Below the pieces are notes generated by a model. The model was not told the DNA's origin. It saw nothing but the letters and a program-made list of their open reading frames with translations, and ran no database searches. Of a DNA stretch of 64,000 nucleotides, positions 10,860-19,479 are shown piece by piece; positions within the stretch are counted from its first letter, which is position 1; each line of letters starts with the position of its first letter. A program made the position numbers and the translations under genes. Source of the stretch: SAR86 cluster bacterium AG-422-O05 (GTDB lineage Bacteria > Pseudomonadota > Gammaproteobacteria > Magnimaribacterales > D2472); contig QCMW01000001.1 in assembly GCA_003213495.1 (NCBI GenBank), positions 62,001 to 126,000 of the forward strand, given 5' to 3'.

Positions 10860-11463
10860 ACTTAATTGCAGCTCCATCTGTGTATCTAATGTCTATGATA
10901 CTAGGATTTTTTCCAATCTCGAACAAATAATTCACAGTATCCTCAAAATTTTGAAACTTTTTTTCTGTTAAATGCTTGCCAAACCTTATTAAGAATTTAT
11001 CTGTTTTAATATCCCATCCAGTTACATGGCTATATTTAATAGTTTTGATTTTGATAGTAGCCTCACAACGAGAAATTATCTGAAGAGCATCTTCAGCCAA
11101 ATCTTCTGGAGCAGATACAAAAATTATATCTTTTTTAGATTTATCATATTCAAATCTAAATAAATCTTTATCATAAAAAAATTTATCATTAAGAACTAAT
11201 ATTGGTTCTCTATTTTTAATTCTAATAAAAATTTTTTTCTGGAAAGGCTGTTGCATGATGGAGTAGTTTTCAATCCAATCTTCTGAAATTAAAACTTTTT
11301 CAATCTTTCTTTTTGAATTTGTTTTTCTTAAAGTTTCAATAAGTAGTTGTTGGCTCTTAAACTCAAAACCCGATTCAAAATTTATCTCAATTTCATATTC
11401 TGCAAATAAATTTGTTGAAATTAAGAAGAATATTATTAGGAATGGTTTTTTATAAAGAAGCAT
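10849..11463 (-). CDS. ftsQ: cell division protein FtsQ, short form
   Basis: FtsQ is a bitopic periplasmic divisome protein that binds FtsB and FtsL. The product is about 204 residues from ATG 11463 (212 from the in-frame ATG 11487), against about 276 in E. coli. A hydrophobic helix lies almost at the N-terminus, so the cytoplasmic tail is nearly absent. The first periplasmic part (POTRA region) is reduced, followed by WIENYSIMQQPFQKKIFIRI and REPILV, which match the family's hydrophobic-positively charged strand pattern. The C-terminal IIDIRYTDGAAIKY corresponds to the conserved VDLRYxxGxAV end. Position between ddl and ftsA is canonical. Neither start has a clear ribosome site. Confidence 0.88.
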   Translation of the reverse strand: MLLYKKPFLIIFFLISTNLFAEYEIEINFESGFEFKSQQLLIETLRKTNSKRKIEKVLISEDWIENYSIMQQPFQKKIFIRIKNREPILVLNDKFFYDKDLFRFEYDKSKKDIIFVSAPEDLAEDALQIISRCEATIKIKTIKYSHVTGWDIKTDKFLIRFGKHLTEKKFQNFEDTVNYLFEIGKNPSIIDIRYTDGAAIKYGK

Positions 11464-12373
11464 CAATGATTTTTTGCACAACCTCATTATAAGTTAAGCC
11501 CAATAAACTGCCTGACTTGGGAACATTACTGTGGCTTGTCATTCCAGGAACTGTATTAATTTCTATTACATAAAATTTACCTTTTTTATCTTGAATCATG
11601 TCAACTCTTGCCCATGCTTTACAATCTAATACTTCAAATGCATTCATAGCTATTGATTTAATCTCATCTAGTTCATTTTGAGTTAATTGTGCCTCAACAT
11701 GCAAAGTATCATCTGAGATATATTTTGCATCATAGTCATAAAAATCATTTTTTGTGATTATTTCTATAGGCGGATAACATTCTTTGTCAATTATAGTTAC
11801 TGTTAGCTCTCTTCCATGAATATATTCTTCAAACAAAAAACCTCTGTTAGGATTTGTGCATTTTTTATATGCAGCTCTTAAGCTATCTTCATCGCTAATT
11901 TTAAAAATATCTACGCTTGAGCCATCTTCCTCTGGTTTAAGAAATAAATATTCAAAAGGTCTGAACCTATCATAAGGTGATACATGAAGCCCATTATTAA
12001 CAATTGTTTTGGTGAATTTAACTTCAAGCCAAACTGGGGTTCTAATATTATTTTTTTTTAATATTTCTTTTGCTAATCTTTTATTCCAAGTATTTCTACA
12101 TGCCATTGAGTTTGATCCAGAATAAAGGATATTTAAGTCATCTAAATCTTCTTGAAGTTTTCCACCTTCACCCTCAAAACCATGAAGTGCAATAAATATA
12201 AAATCATAAACTTTTAGCTCATGTAAATTGTTTAGATTCTTAAAATCTATTAAGTCTGATTCATATCCAAGATCACATATTGCTTTATGAACGCCCATAC
12301 CACTTTTCAATGATATTTCTCTTTCTGAGGATAACCCTCCATAAAGAACTGCTATTTTTTTGATTTTTTCCAT
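11450..12373 (-). CDS. ddl: D-alanine--D-alanine ligase
   Basis: Ddl makes the D-Ala-D-Ala dipeptide that MurF adds to the peptidoglycan stem. The 307-residue ATP-grasp protein shows VLYGGLSSEREISLKSG at the N-terminus, the lid and central ATP-grasp elements (FLKPEEDGSSVDIF, FEEYIHGRELTV), and the Mg site VIEINTVPGMTSHS near the end. Length equals E. coli DdlB. It overlaps murC by 22 bases and ftsQ by 14 (from the preferred ftsQ start), so it is tightly coupled within the dcw run. Confidence 0.97.
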   Translation of the reverse strand: MEKIKKIAVLYGGLSSEREISLKSGMGVHKAICDLGYESDLIDFKNLNNLHELKVYDFIFIALHGFEGEGGKLQEDLDDLNILYSGSNSMACRNTWNKRLAKEILKKNNIRTPVWLEVKFTKTIVNNGLHVSPYDRFRPFEYLFLKPEEDGSSVDIFKISDEDSLRAAYKKCTNPNRGFLFEEYIHGRELTVTIIDKECYPPIEIITKNDFYDYDAKYISDDTLHVEAQLTQNELDEIKSIAMNAFEVLDCKAWARVDMIQDKKGKFYVIEINTVPGMTSHSNVPKSGSLLGLTYNEVVQKIIDASL

Positions 12374-13755
12374 TTGTTTTTTATTGATTCACATACCTTT
12401 GAGACACTGCCTGCGCCTTGAGTTACTAAAATATCAAAATCTTCTATCTTATCCATAATTAAATCATTTACATCATCATGACTTTGTACATACGTCACAT
12501 TTTTATGGCCTTCTTGTTCTATCGTTTCCGAAATTGCTCTTGAATGGATTCCTCTTATAGGTTTTTCACTTGCCGAATATATATCAAGCAATATTAATAA
12601 ATCTGTTTTACTGAGAACCCTCACAAAATCATCAAATAATTGTGCAGTTCTTGTAAATCTATGAGGTTGAAAAATCATGCAAACTTTCTTATTTGGATAT
12701 TCTTCTTTGTATGCATTAATATTTGACTCAATTTCAAGAGGATGATGGCCATAATCATCTATTAAAGTAATGTTTCTTTCATTAATAACTAGATCGTGTT
12801 TTTCATAACGTCTTCCAACTCCTGAAAACTCTTGAATTCCACTTTTAATTGCTCTTAATGGAATTCCTTCCTCTATCGAAACTGCAATCGCTGCTGCAGC
12901 GTTAAAGACATTATGTTTACCAGGTAAATTAATTTTAAATTTATGCACTTTACTGTTTTTCTTATCAATAATTTCAAAACTTTGCTTGCCTTTGCTTGAT
13001 GATATTTTAGTTATCTGATAATCACAGCCTTTTGATTGTCCAAATTTTAATTGAGCTCTCGAGATTTTTTTTGATATTTTTTTAATATTTATATCATCTC
13101 CATTAATTACTAGGTATCCGTAAAAAGGAACATTATCTGAAAACATCACAAATGAATCTAATAAGTTATCAAAAATATTGTTGTAATGAACTAAATGATC
13201 ATCATCAATATTGGTTAATACGGCTACATCTGGTTGTAAATGTGTAAATGTTCCATCACTTTCATCTGCCTCAACAACAATATATTTGCCCTCCCCTAGA
13301 TCAGAATTCTCATCGGTGCTTAAAACTTTTCCTCCTACAACATAAGTAGGACTGAGTTCTGCTTTGCTTATTATTTTTGCAATCATGCTTGTTGTGGTGG
13401 TTTTGCCATGACTTCCTGCTACAGCAATGCTTTCATAACCTATCATTATGCTTGCAAGCATTTCGGCTCTAGGTATCGTTGTAATTGATTTCTTTTTAGC
13501 CTGAACTAATTCAGGATTGTTTTGATTGATGGCAGAGGAGACAACCAATAAATTTGCATCCTTAATGTTGTCTTTATTATGTCCGATATAAACTTTTGCT
13601 CCATCCTCTCTTAATTTTTTTAGATCATTTGAATCAACAACATCAGAACCTGAAATCTTGTAGCCTTTTTTAATTAAAACTCTAGCTATACCAATCATTC
13701 CAGCTCCACCAATGCCAACAAAATGAATTTTTTTTACTTTTTTAAACAGTTTCAT
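12352..13755 (-). CDS. murC: UDP-N-acetylmuramate--L-alanine ligase
   Basis: MurC adds L-Ala to UDP-MurNAc, the first amino acid of the stem peptide. The 467 residues contain the N-terminal Rossmann loop HFVGIGGAGMIGIA, the ATP loop AGSHGKTTTT at about 114-123, EADESDGTF, NIDDDHLVHY, and the C-terminal DDYGHHPLEI and FQPHRFTRT motifs of MurC. It overlaps murG by 14 bases. All expected Mur ligase landmarks are present, in contrast to MurD in the same cluster. Confidence 0.98.
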   Translation of the reverse strand: MKLFKKVKKIHFVGIGGAGMIGIARVLIKKGYKISGSDVVDSNDLKKLREDGAKVYIGHNKDNIKDANLLVVSSAINQNNPELVQAKKKSITTIPRAEMLASIMIGYESIAVAGSHGKTTTTSMIAKIISKAELSPTYVVGGKVLSTDENSDLGEGKYIVVEADESDGTFTHLQPDVAVLTNIDDDHLVHYNNIFDNLLDSFVMFSDNVPFYGYLVINGDDINIKKISKKISRAQLKFGQSKGCDYQITKISSSKGKQSFEIIDKKNSKVHKFKINLPGKHNVFNAAAAIAVSIEEGIPLRAIKSGIQEFSGVGRRYEKHDLVINERNITLIDDYGHHPLEIESNINAYKEEYPNKKVCMIFQPHRFTRTAQLFDDFVRVLSKTDLLILLDIYSASEKPIRGIHSRAISETIEQEGHKNVTYVQSHDDVNDLIMDKIEDFDILVTQGAGSVSKVCESIKNKWKKSKK

Positions 13756-14914
13756 TTTTATCTAAATACTTTTCTAATTGATCAACTATATTTTTAGATG
13801 AAAATATATGGGAGCTATTTGATTTATACATCCACTTATAAAATGTTTTATTTTCAATAATACCTTTTATTTTTTCTTTTAATTTTTTTATATCATCTTT
13901 TTGCTCATGCATAATTCCTTTACCTTGTCTTTCAATGCTTTTTGCATTCTCAACTTGATGATTATCTACTGATGTTGGCAGAGGGATAATTACAAGACCT
14001 CGATTAATGGTAGTTACTTCGGATAAACTTAAGGCGCCTCCTCTTGATATAACAAAGTCAGACCATAATATTTGATTAACAGGATTTTTATAAAATTCAG
14101 ATACTTCTGCGTCTATACCTTCTTTCAAGTATATATTCTTTACTTCTTGTAAATTATTTTTACCGCATTGATGCTTTATTTTTATATTATTTGAAAAATC
14201 CTTAAAAATTTTTGGTACAAACTTATTTATGTATTCTGACCCTTGACTGCCACCTGTGATATAAATCCTTATATCACTTTTGTAATCAATTGGAACTTCA
14301 ATAGTCTTTTCAATAGTTAATGTACCAAGATTGGCATTAAATCCTTTTAATGGCGGGCGTCGTAAATCTGGTTTTCTAGGATTAATAAATGATTCTCTTA
14401 CAGGATTACCAATAAAAATTGATTTACTCCAATAACTTTTGGGAATGTTTTTAAAATCATCGGAATTTCGTATATCGTGTTCTGGAAACCCAAAGAAATT
14501 GATTTTTGATATTCTTGATAACAGTTTATTGGCAGATCCTATTACAACATTTTGCTCATGTGTAAAAACTGGTTTTCTTCTTATCCAGCATGCAATTCCC
14601 ACAGGCACTGTAATGAAGCCACCAAATCCTATCATTGCATCTATTTTTTCTTTGTTAATAATTTGAATTGTTTTGAAAACGTTTATAAGAGTTTTGAATA
14701 AAACTTGTAATTTTTTGATTAAATTCGAGCCACGAAAACCCTCCATCGATAATTCAAAGATCTTTGACTCAAGATTATGATATGCATTTTTTTCGATTTC
14801 AGAGCCAGTGCCAATAAAAATAATCTCATGATTGTTTTTTATTAGCTCTTTGCCAATTACTGATGCTGGAAATACATGACCTCCTGTTTTAGCAGCAACA
14901 ACTAAAATTTTCAT
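13742..14914 (-). CDS. murG: undecaprenyldiphospho-muramoylpentapeptide GlcNAc transferase MurG
   Basis: MurG adds GlcNAc to lipid I to make lipid II at the inner face of the cytoplasmic membrane. Seen motifs are the N-terminal glycine loop KTGGHVFPA, GFGGFITVP, THEQNVVIGSANK, the second-domain loop ITGGSQGS, and the UDP-GlcNAc site SRGGALSLSE with PLPTSVDNHQVENA. At 390 residues it is about 35 longer than E. coli MurG. The extra length lies mostly between the conserved GNPVR and ITGGSQG, i.e. at the linker between the two GT-B domains (about residues 176-225). It overlaps murC by 14 bases and follows ftsW by 2. Confidence 0.96.
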   Translation of the reverse strand: MKILVVAAKTGGHVFPASVIGKELIKNNHEIIFIGTGSEIEKNAYHNLESKIFELSMEGFRGSNLIKKLQVLFKTLINVFKTIQIINKEKIDAMIGFGGFITVPVGIACWIRRKPVFTHEQNVVIGSANKLLSRISKINFFGFPEHDIRNSDDFKNIPKSYWSKSIFIGNPVRESFINPRKPDLRRPPLKGFNANLGTLTIEKTIEVPIDYKSDIRIYITGGSQGSEYINKFVPKIFKDFSNNIKIKHQCGKNNLQEVKNIYLKEGIDAEVSEFYKNPVNQILWSDFVISRGGALSLSEVTTINRGLVIIPLPTSVDNHQVENAKSIERQGKGIMHEQKDDIKKLKEKIKGIIENKTFYKWMYKSNSSHIFSSKNIVDQLEKYLDKNETV

Positions 14915-14916
14915 TT

Positions 14917-16026
14917 TTAAAGTATTTTGTTTTCATTATTTATACGAAGAACGATTCCAATTAAAGCCAACATTATAATAATACTTGTGCCTCCGTAACT
15001 TATAAATGGAAGTGTTAGGCCTTTTGTAGGAAGCAATCCTATATTAACTGAAATATTAAAAATAACTTGGATTGAAATTAACAAAAAAATTCCAAAAACA
15101 GTATATGATTGAAAATATCTTTTCTTTTTGAATGAATCAAAAGATATAGATATCAAACCAACAAACATTATTATAAAAATAAAAATTAGCATTAATCCTC
15201 CAATTATTCCAAGCTCTTCAACTAAAATAGCAAAAATAAAATCAGTATGCGCTTCTGGTAAAAAAAAGCTTTTTTGAAAACTATTACCAAGACCAACTCC
15301 AAGCCATCCACCTTGCCCGATACTAATTAAAGAATTTGATAACTGCCAGCCTGCATCTCTAACAACTTCAACTGCAAAAGGGTCTGTAAAAGCTAAAACT
15401 CTTGCCATCCTATATGCTGAGCTAGTAATTCCAAGATAACCAACTATACATATTAATAACATTAGCAATATGAGCTGAGAAAAAGAAATTCCTGCATAAA
15501 ATAAAATTCCAACAACTAAAAGGCAGATAATTGCAACAGAGCCTAAGTCTGGTTGAATTAGTATCAAACATGATATTACAAACAATAAAAATAATGGTTT
15601 TAAAAAACTTCTTAAGGAATCTATTTCAGTCATTCTTCTTACTGAATATCCTGAAATATAAAGAATTAAACTAAATTTACATATTTCAGACGGTTGAATA
15701 TTAATTGGTCCCATTTTTATCCACCTGAGACTGCCGTTTACTCTAGTACCAACCTCAGGTATGAATAGTGCTACTAAAAACAATATGCTTACTAAGAGAA
15801 AAATCCAGTCAGATTTATAAAGAAATTCTGAGGGTATTACTAAAAAAAATAATAGAGCAATCAGACCAATTGCCATAAATATAAATTGTCTTTCAGCAAA
15901 ATAAAAAGGATTTGATTTCATGTCATCTGCAACATAAATACTCGATGATGTAACCATTATTAATCCCAATGCTAATAAAAAAATTAAGGGCAAAATTACC
16001 AGTAAATCGTTCTTATTTGTATTCAT
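14917..16026 (-). CDS. ftsW: lipid II polymerase FtsW (SEDS family)
   Basis: FtsW is the septal peptidoglycan glycosyltransferase, working with FtsI. The 369-residue protein has about ten hydrophobic segments. SEDS signatures include GSLRWIKMGPINIQPSEICKF (in part), LIQPDLGS carrying the catalytic Asp, QLSNSLISIGQGGWLGVGLGNS, LPEAHTDFIFAILVEELG, and the C-terminal LPTKGLTLPFISYGG. Position between murD and murG identifies FtsW rather than RodA. It overlaps murD by 14 bases. The N-terminal cytoplasmic tail is short. Confidence 0.97.
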   Translation of the reverse strand: MNTNKNDLLVILPLIFLLALGLIMVTSSSIYVADDMKSNPFYFAERQFIFMAIGLIALLFFLVIPSEFLYKSDWIFLLVSILFLVALFIPEVGTRVNGSLRWIKMGPINIQPSEICKFSLILYISGYSVRRMTEIDSLRSFLKPLFLLFVISCLILIQPDLGSVAIICLLVVGILFYAGISFSQLILLMLLICIVGYLGITSSAYRMARVLAFTDPFAVEVVRDAGWQLSNSLISIGQGGWLGVGLGNSFQKSFFLPEAHTDFIFAILVEELGIIGGLMLIFIFIIMFVGLISISFDSFKKKRYFQSYTVFGIFLLISIQVIFNISVNIGLLPTKGLTLPFISYGGTSIIIMLALIGIVLRINNENKIL

Positions 16027-17056
16027 TTATATAATTTTGTGCAAAGTGATTAAATGCCTCTCCTCGTTCACTAAAATCTTTATAGTCCTTTCCGCTTGGA
16101 TATCCTGGAGAGAATAAAATATTTTGAGAAAAATCTTTTTTGTGAATAAATTCAAACACATCTTTTAGACTTTTGAAACAATGCTTATTTTTATGAGAAA
16201 TGCACTTATTAATCTGCTGTGCATGATGTCCAAAAATATATATTGCTTTTGGACCCTCAATAATAATATCTCTATTTTGCTCTTTTGAAGGATCGCCACA
16301 TACTATTAAAATATATTCTGAATGAAAAATATTTTTAATTTCATGTAATGCATAAGATAGGGAGTGGAAATTAGTTGATTTCGAATCATTGATGATATTT
16401 TTTGAAATCATTTCTAATCTAAAGGGAAGACTTTTAAAATTTATTTTTTTTGCAGTGTGATTGGTAATCCATTCAAATAGTTCATATGGACATGTTTTAT
16501 GTGAGATATTGTTTTTTGCTAATAAAATTTTTTCTTTAGCAGCTTTGTAGGATTCAAAATTACCATGATGGTCCAAATGATCAATATCAATATTAAGCAA
16601 TATTCCAAAATCAAGCTTGTTAACTTTCATCTTCTCTAGCTGAAAACTAGATAATTCAATTATTGAGTAATCTTTGTTGTTATTAATAAAGTCTAAAACT
16701 GGTTTTCCAATATTCCCTATTAAATTAGAGCTTCTGTATTCTTCAAAAAGCTGATGTAGATGAAATGCTGTTGTGCTTTTTCTATTAGTTCCGGTGATTC
16801 CAATTTTTATTGATTTATCATCATTAAAGAATATATCAATGTCTGTAAGTACATTATTATTTTCTTTTATTATCTCCTCGAAAGTAGACTTAGGTATTCC
16901 AGGACTACATAAAATTTGATCAAAGTCATTTAAATTAAATCTTTTATTGTACTTAGAGATACTTTCATCAAAAATCTCAAATTCTAAATTTTTATTAGTT
17001 AAGTATCTCTCAAAAGATTTTCCAGTTTCTCCATAACCATAAATTAAAGATTTCAT
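16013..17056 (-). CDS. murD: UDP-MurNAc-L-Ala--D-glutamate ligase MurD, short and with an altered ATP loop
   Basis: MurD adds D-Glu to UDP-MurNAc-L-Ala. Family landmarks are IELSSFQLE, NIDIDHLDHHGNFESY, LPFRLE, NDSKSTNFHS, and the C-terminal SPGYPSGKDYKDFSERG. Two things are odd. First, it has only 347 residues against about 438 in E. coli, with losses in the N-terminal and central domains. Second, the ATP loop reads GTNRKSTT (residues 89-96), with Arg92 where nearly all Mur ligases have Gly; the codon is AGA at about 16779-16781. The frame is uninterrupted from ATG to stop, and start and stop overlap ftsW by 14 bases and lie 4 bases from mraY, so it is under coding constraint and not an obvious pseudogene. 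Confidence 0.9.
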   Translation of the reverse strand: MKSLIYGYGETGKSFERYLTNKNLEFEIFDESISKYNKRFNLNDFDQILCSPGIPKSTFEEIIKENNNVLTDIDIFFNDDKSIKIGITGTNRKSTTAFHLHQLFEEYRSSNLIGNIGKPVLDFINNNKDYSIIELSSFQLEKMKVNKLDFGILLNIDIDHLDHHGNFESYKAAKEKILLAKNNISHKTCPYELFEWITNHTAKKINFKSLPFRLEMISKNIINDSKSTNFHSLSYALHEIKNIFHSEYILIVCGDPSKEQNRDIIIEGPKAIYIFGHHAQQINKCISHKNKHCFKSLKDVFEFIHKKDFSQNILFSPGYPSGKDYKDFSERGEAFNHFAQNYINEYK

Positions 17057-17060
17057 TAAT

Positions 17061-18146
17061 TTATCTAAGTTTTAGAGTTGCCAAGGCAATTAAAATCAAA
17101 ACTAAAGTTATTATCCAGAATCTGACTATTATTTTAGGCTCTGCCCAACCTTTTAATTCATAATGATGGTGAATTGGAGCCATCAGAAATACTCTTTTGC
17201 CTCTTGTCTTGTATGAAATTACCTGAATCGCAACGCTAAGTGTTTCTACAACAAAAACACCAGCCATAATAGCGAAGACCAATTCATGTCGCAATATTAT
17301 TGCAATTATCCCTAAAATAGCTCCAAGAGTTAAGGAACCAATATCACCCATAAAAACTTGGGCTGGATATGTGTTGTACCAAAGAAAGCCTATTCCCGAT
17401 CCAATTAAAGCACCACAAAAAACTATTAACTCTCCAGATAGTGGAAGATGAGGTAGATATAAATAATCAGCAATAAGTTGATTACCCATAGCATAAGCAA
17501 TTAGTCCCAACGCGCCGCCAATTAAAACTGTTGGAAGAATGGCAAGCCCATCCAATCCATCAGTCAAATTGACCGCATTAGAAGATCCTATTAATACAAA
17601 CATGCCGGTAAAAATAAAAATGAATGGCGACATTGGTAATATTAAATCTTTAAAAAAAGGAACAATAAATGAAGTCTCAGGCATTATTTCTGCTGAATAA
17701 TATAGATACGTCATTGATATTAATGCAATTATTGATTGAAAAATAATCTTTTGTATTGAAGTTAGTCCATCAGAGCTTTTTTTGCTTATTTTTAGATAAT
17801 CATCAAAAAAACCAATTAAAGCAAAGCCTATTGTTACGCCCAAGACTACCCAGATATATCGATTTCCAAGATCTGCCCATAAGATAGTTGAAATAGTCAA
17901 AGATGACAATATTAAAAGGCCTCCCATTGTTGGTGTTCCTGTTTTTTTATAATGAGATTTTGGACCATCTTCTCTTACAAATTGCTCGAACTGCATTGAT
18001 TTTAAAAAATTTATAATTGCAGGGCCTAACAAAATCGAAATTACTAGTGCAGTCAAAGTACCCCCAATGGTCCTAACTGTTAAGTATCTTAAAACATCAA
18101 AACCAGGATCAACTGCCGTAAGAACCGTTCCTAAATATTCAAACAT
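17061..18146 (-). CDS. mraY: phospho-N-acetylmuramoyl-pentapeptide transferase MraY
   Basis: MraY transfers phospho-MurNAc-pentapeptide to undecaprenyl phosphate to form lipid I. The 361-residue length equals the E. coli enzyme (360) and about ten membrane helices are visible. Signatures are GPKSHYKKTGTPTMGG, FFDDYLKI, the Mg-binding SSNAVNLTDGLDGLAI, FMGDIGSL, and MAPIHHHYELKGW near the C-terminus. It overlaps murF by 8 bases. Unlike E. coli, where murD follows mraY in the same order, nothing is inserted here. Confidence 0.98.
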   Translation of the reverse strand: MFEYLGTVLTAVDPGFDVLRYLTVRTIGGTLTALVISILLGPAIINFLKSMQFEQFVREDGPKSHYKKTGTPTMGGLLILSSLTISTILWADLGNRYIWVVLGVTIGFALIGFFDDYLKISKKSSDGLTSIQKIIFQSIIALISMTYLYYSAEIMPETSFIVPFFKDLILPMSPFIFIFTGMFVLIGSSNAVNLTDGLDGLAILPTVLIGGALGLIAYAMGNQLIADYLYLPHLPLSGELIVFCGALIGSGIGFLWYNTYPAQVFMGDIGSLTLGAILGIIAIILRHELVFAIMAGVFVVETLSVAIQVISYKTRGKRVFLMAPIHHHYELKGWAEPKIIVRFWIITLVLILIALATLKLR

Positions 18147-19479
18147 TTTTAAATCTCTCCATTTTCATTCCTCTGGAACCTTTCATTAAGATAACATCTT
18201 TTGAGGTTATGTTTTCTTTTAAATAAAACTTAAGATTCTTTTCATCTTTAAAAAATCTAGCTCCTTTGCCAAAGCCCTCGATAGTATATTTTGTCAAATC
18301 TCCATATCCTAAAATAGTATTGATTCCTTTTTTTTTGGCATAAATACCAATTTCTTTATGAAGCTTCTTTTTATATCTTCCAAGTTCTAACATGTCGCCT
18401 AATACTAAGACAGTATTTTTTTTATAATTACTTAATAAGTCTATAGATTTTTTTGTAGAATCTGGATTTGCATTATATGTGTCATCAATTAATGTAGATC
18501 CATTAATCCATTTTGATTTTATTTGTCTTAACTCATTAAAATTATTTTTGTTTAGAGCATTGGCAAAATTTTCTAAATCCTCATTCAAGCAAAAATGAAC
18601 TGCAAAACTTGCAAGAATATTTTTAATATTATGTTCACCTTCAATCGAAGTCTTTATCAAAATAGATTTTTTGATTAAATTTGACGAAATAACAAATGAT
18701 AATCCGCTTTCTTTTATTCTAATTTTAGAAGCATAAAAGTCAGCATTGCTGCTTAATCCAAATGAGATGACTTTTATGTCACTTCTTAACTTTTTCCATT
18801 TTTTTAGATGGTATTGATTATCATTTGGTACGATTAAGAAACCATCTTTTTGAATGTTGTTTACTAATTCTGACTTAACTTTAAATACGCCTTCGATATT
18901 TCCTAATTTCTCAAGATGCGAATGACCTATATTAGTTATCACTCCAACATTAGGCTTTAGAATTCTACTTAAATAGTTAATATCTCTAAATTTTGATGCA
19001 CCTATTTCTAAAACAAGATTATTTGATTTACAAGACGCGTTCATAATGCTTAAAGGCATTCCTATTTCATTATTGAAGTTTTTGAGAGTTTTGGAGCTAT
19101 TTTTTAAAGTTTTATATACTAGATTTGTTGTGGTTGTTTTGCCATTGCTACCAGTAATTGCAATTACATTTCCTTTAAACTCCTTAATAATGTTTTCAGA
19201 GATTTTTTTAAGAGCAGAAATTGTATTTTCAACATATATAATTTTTTTGTTTTTCTTTTCCTGATATCTTTTGTGATCGGCAAGAATAATAACTGCTCCC
19301 TTCTCTAGTGCTTTATCAACAAAATCATTACCATCATAATTTTTGCCTCTAATAGCAATGAACATTGAATCTTTTTTAATAGATCTTGTATCTGTCGAAA
19401 TAGATTTAATGACTGAGTTCTCCTTGAATGGAATAGAAAGATATTTACTCAAGTCAGATGTATTAGTTATAAATTTCAT
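18139..19479 (-). CDS. murF: UDP-MurNAc-tripeptide--D-alanyl-D-alanine ligase
   Basis: MurF adds the D-Ala-D-Ala unit made by Ddl, finishing the UDP-MurNAc-pentapeptide. In 446 residues it shows STDTRSIKKDSMFIAIRG at the N-terminal substrate domain, the ATP loop AITGSNGKTTTT, LEIGASKFRDI, ITNIGHSHLEKLG, and the C-terminal DDTYNANPDS with VLGDMLELG and LMKGSRGMKME. It overlaps mraY by 8 bases and murE by 17. The ATP loop carries the usual Gly, unlike the MurD of this cluster. Confidence 0.97.
   Translation of the reverse strand: MKFITNTSDLSKYLSIPFKENSVIKSISTDTRSIKKDSMFIAIRGKNYDGNDFVDKALEKGAVIILADHKRYQEKKNKKIIYVENTISALKKISENIIKEFKGNVIAITGSNGKTTTTNLVYKTLKNSSKTLKNFNNEIGMPLSIMNASCKSNNLVLEIGASKFRDINYLSRILKPNVGVITNIGHSHLEKLGNIEGVFKVKSELVNNIQKDGFLIVPNDNQYHLKKWKKLRSDIKVISFGLSSNADFYASKIRIKESGLSFVISSNLIKKSILIKTSIEGEHNIKNILASFAVHFCLNEDLENFANALNKNNFNELRQIKSKWINGSTLIDDTYNANPDSTKKSIDLLSNYKKNTVLVLGDMLELGRYKKKLHKEIGIYAKKKGINTILGYGDLTKYTIEGFGKGARFFKDEKNLKFYLKENITSKDVILMKGSRGMKMERFKNV

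Noticed and set aside
16013-17056. murD as a frameshifted pseudogene
   Set aside because: N-terminal, central and C-terminal motifs are all in one open frame and the gene overlaps its neighbour in the usual way.
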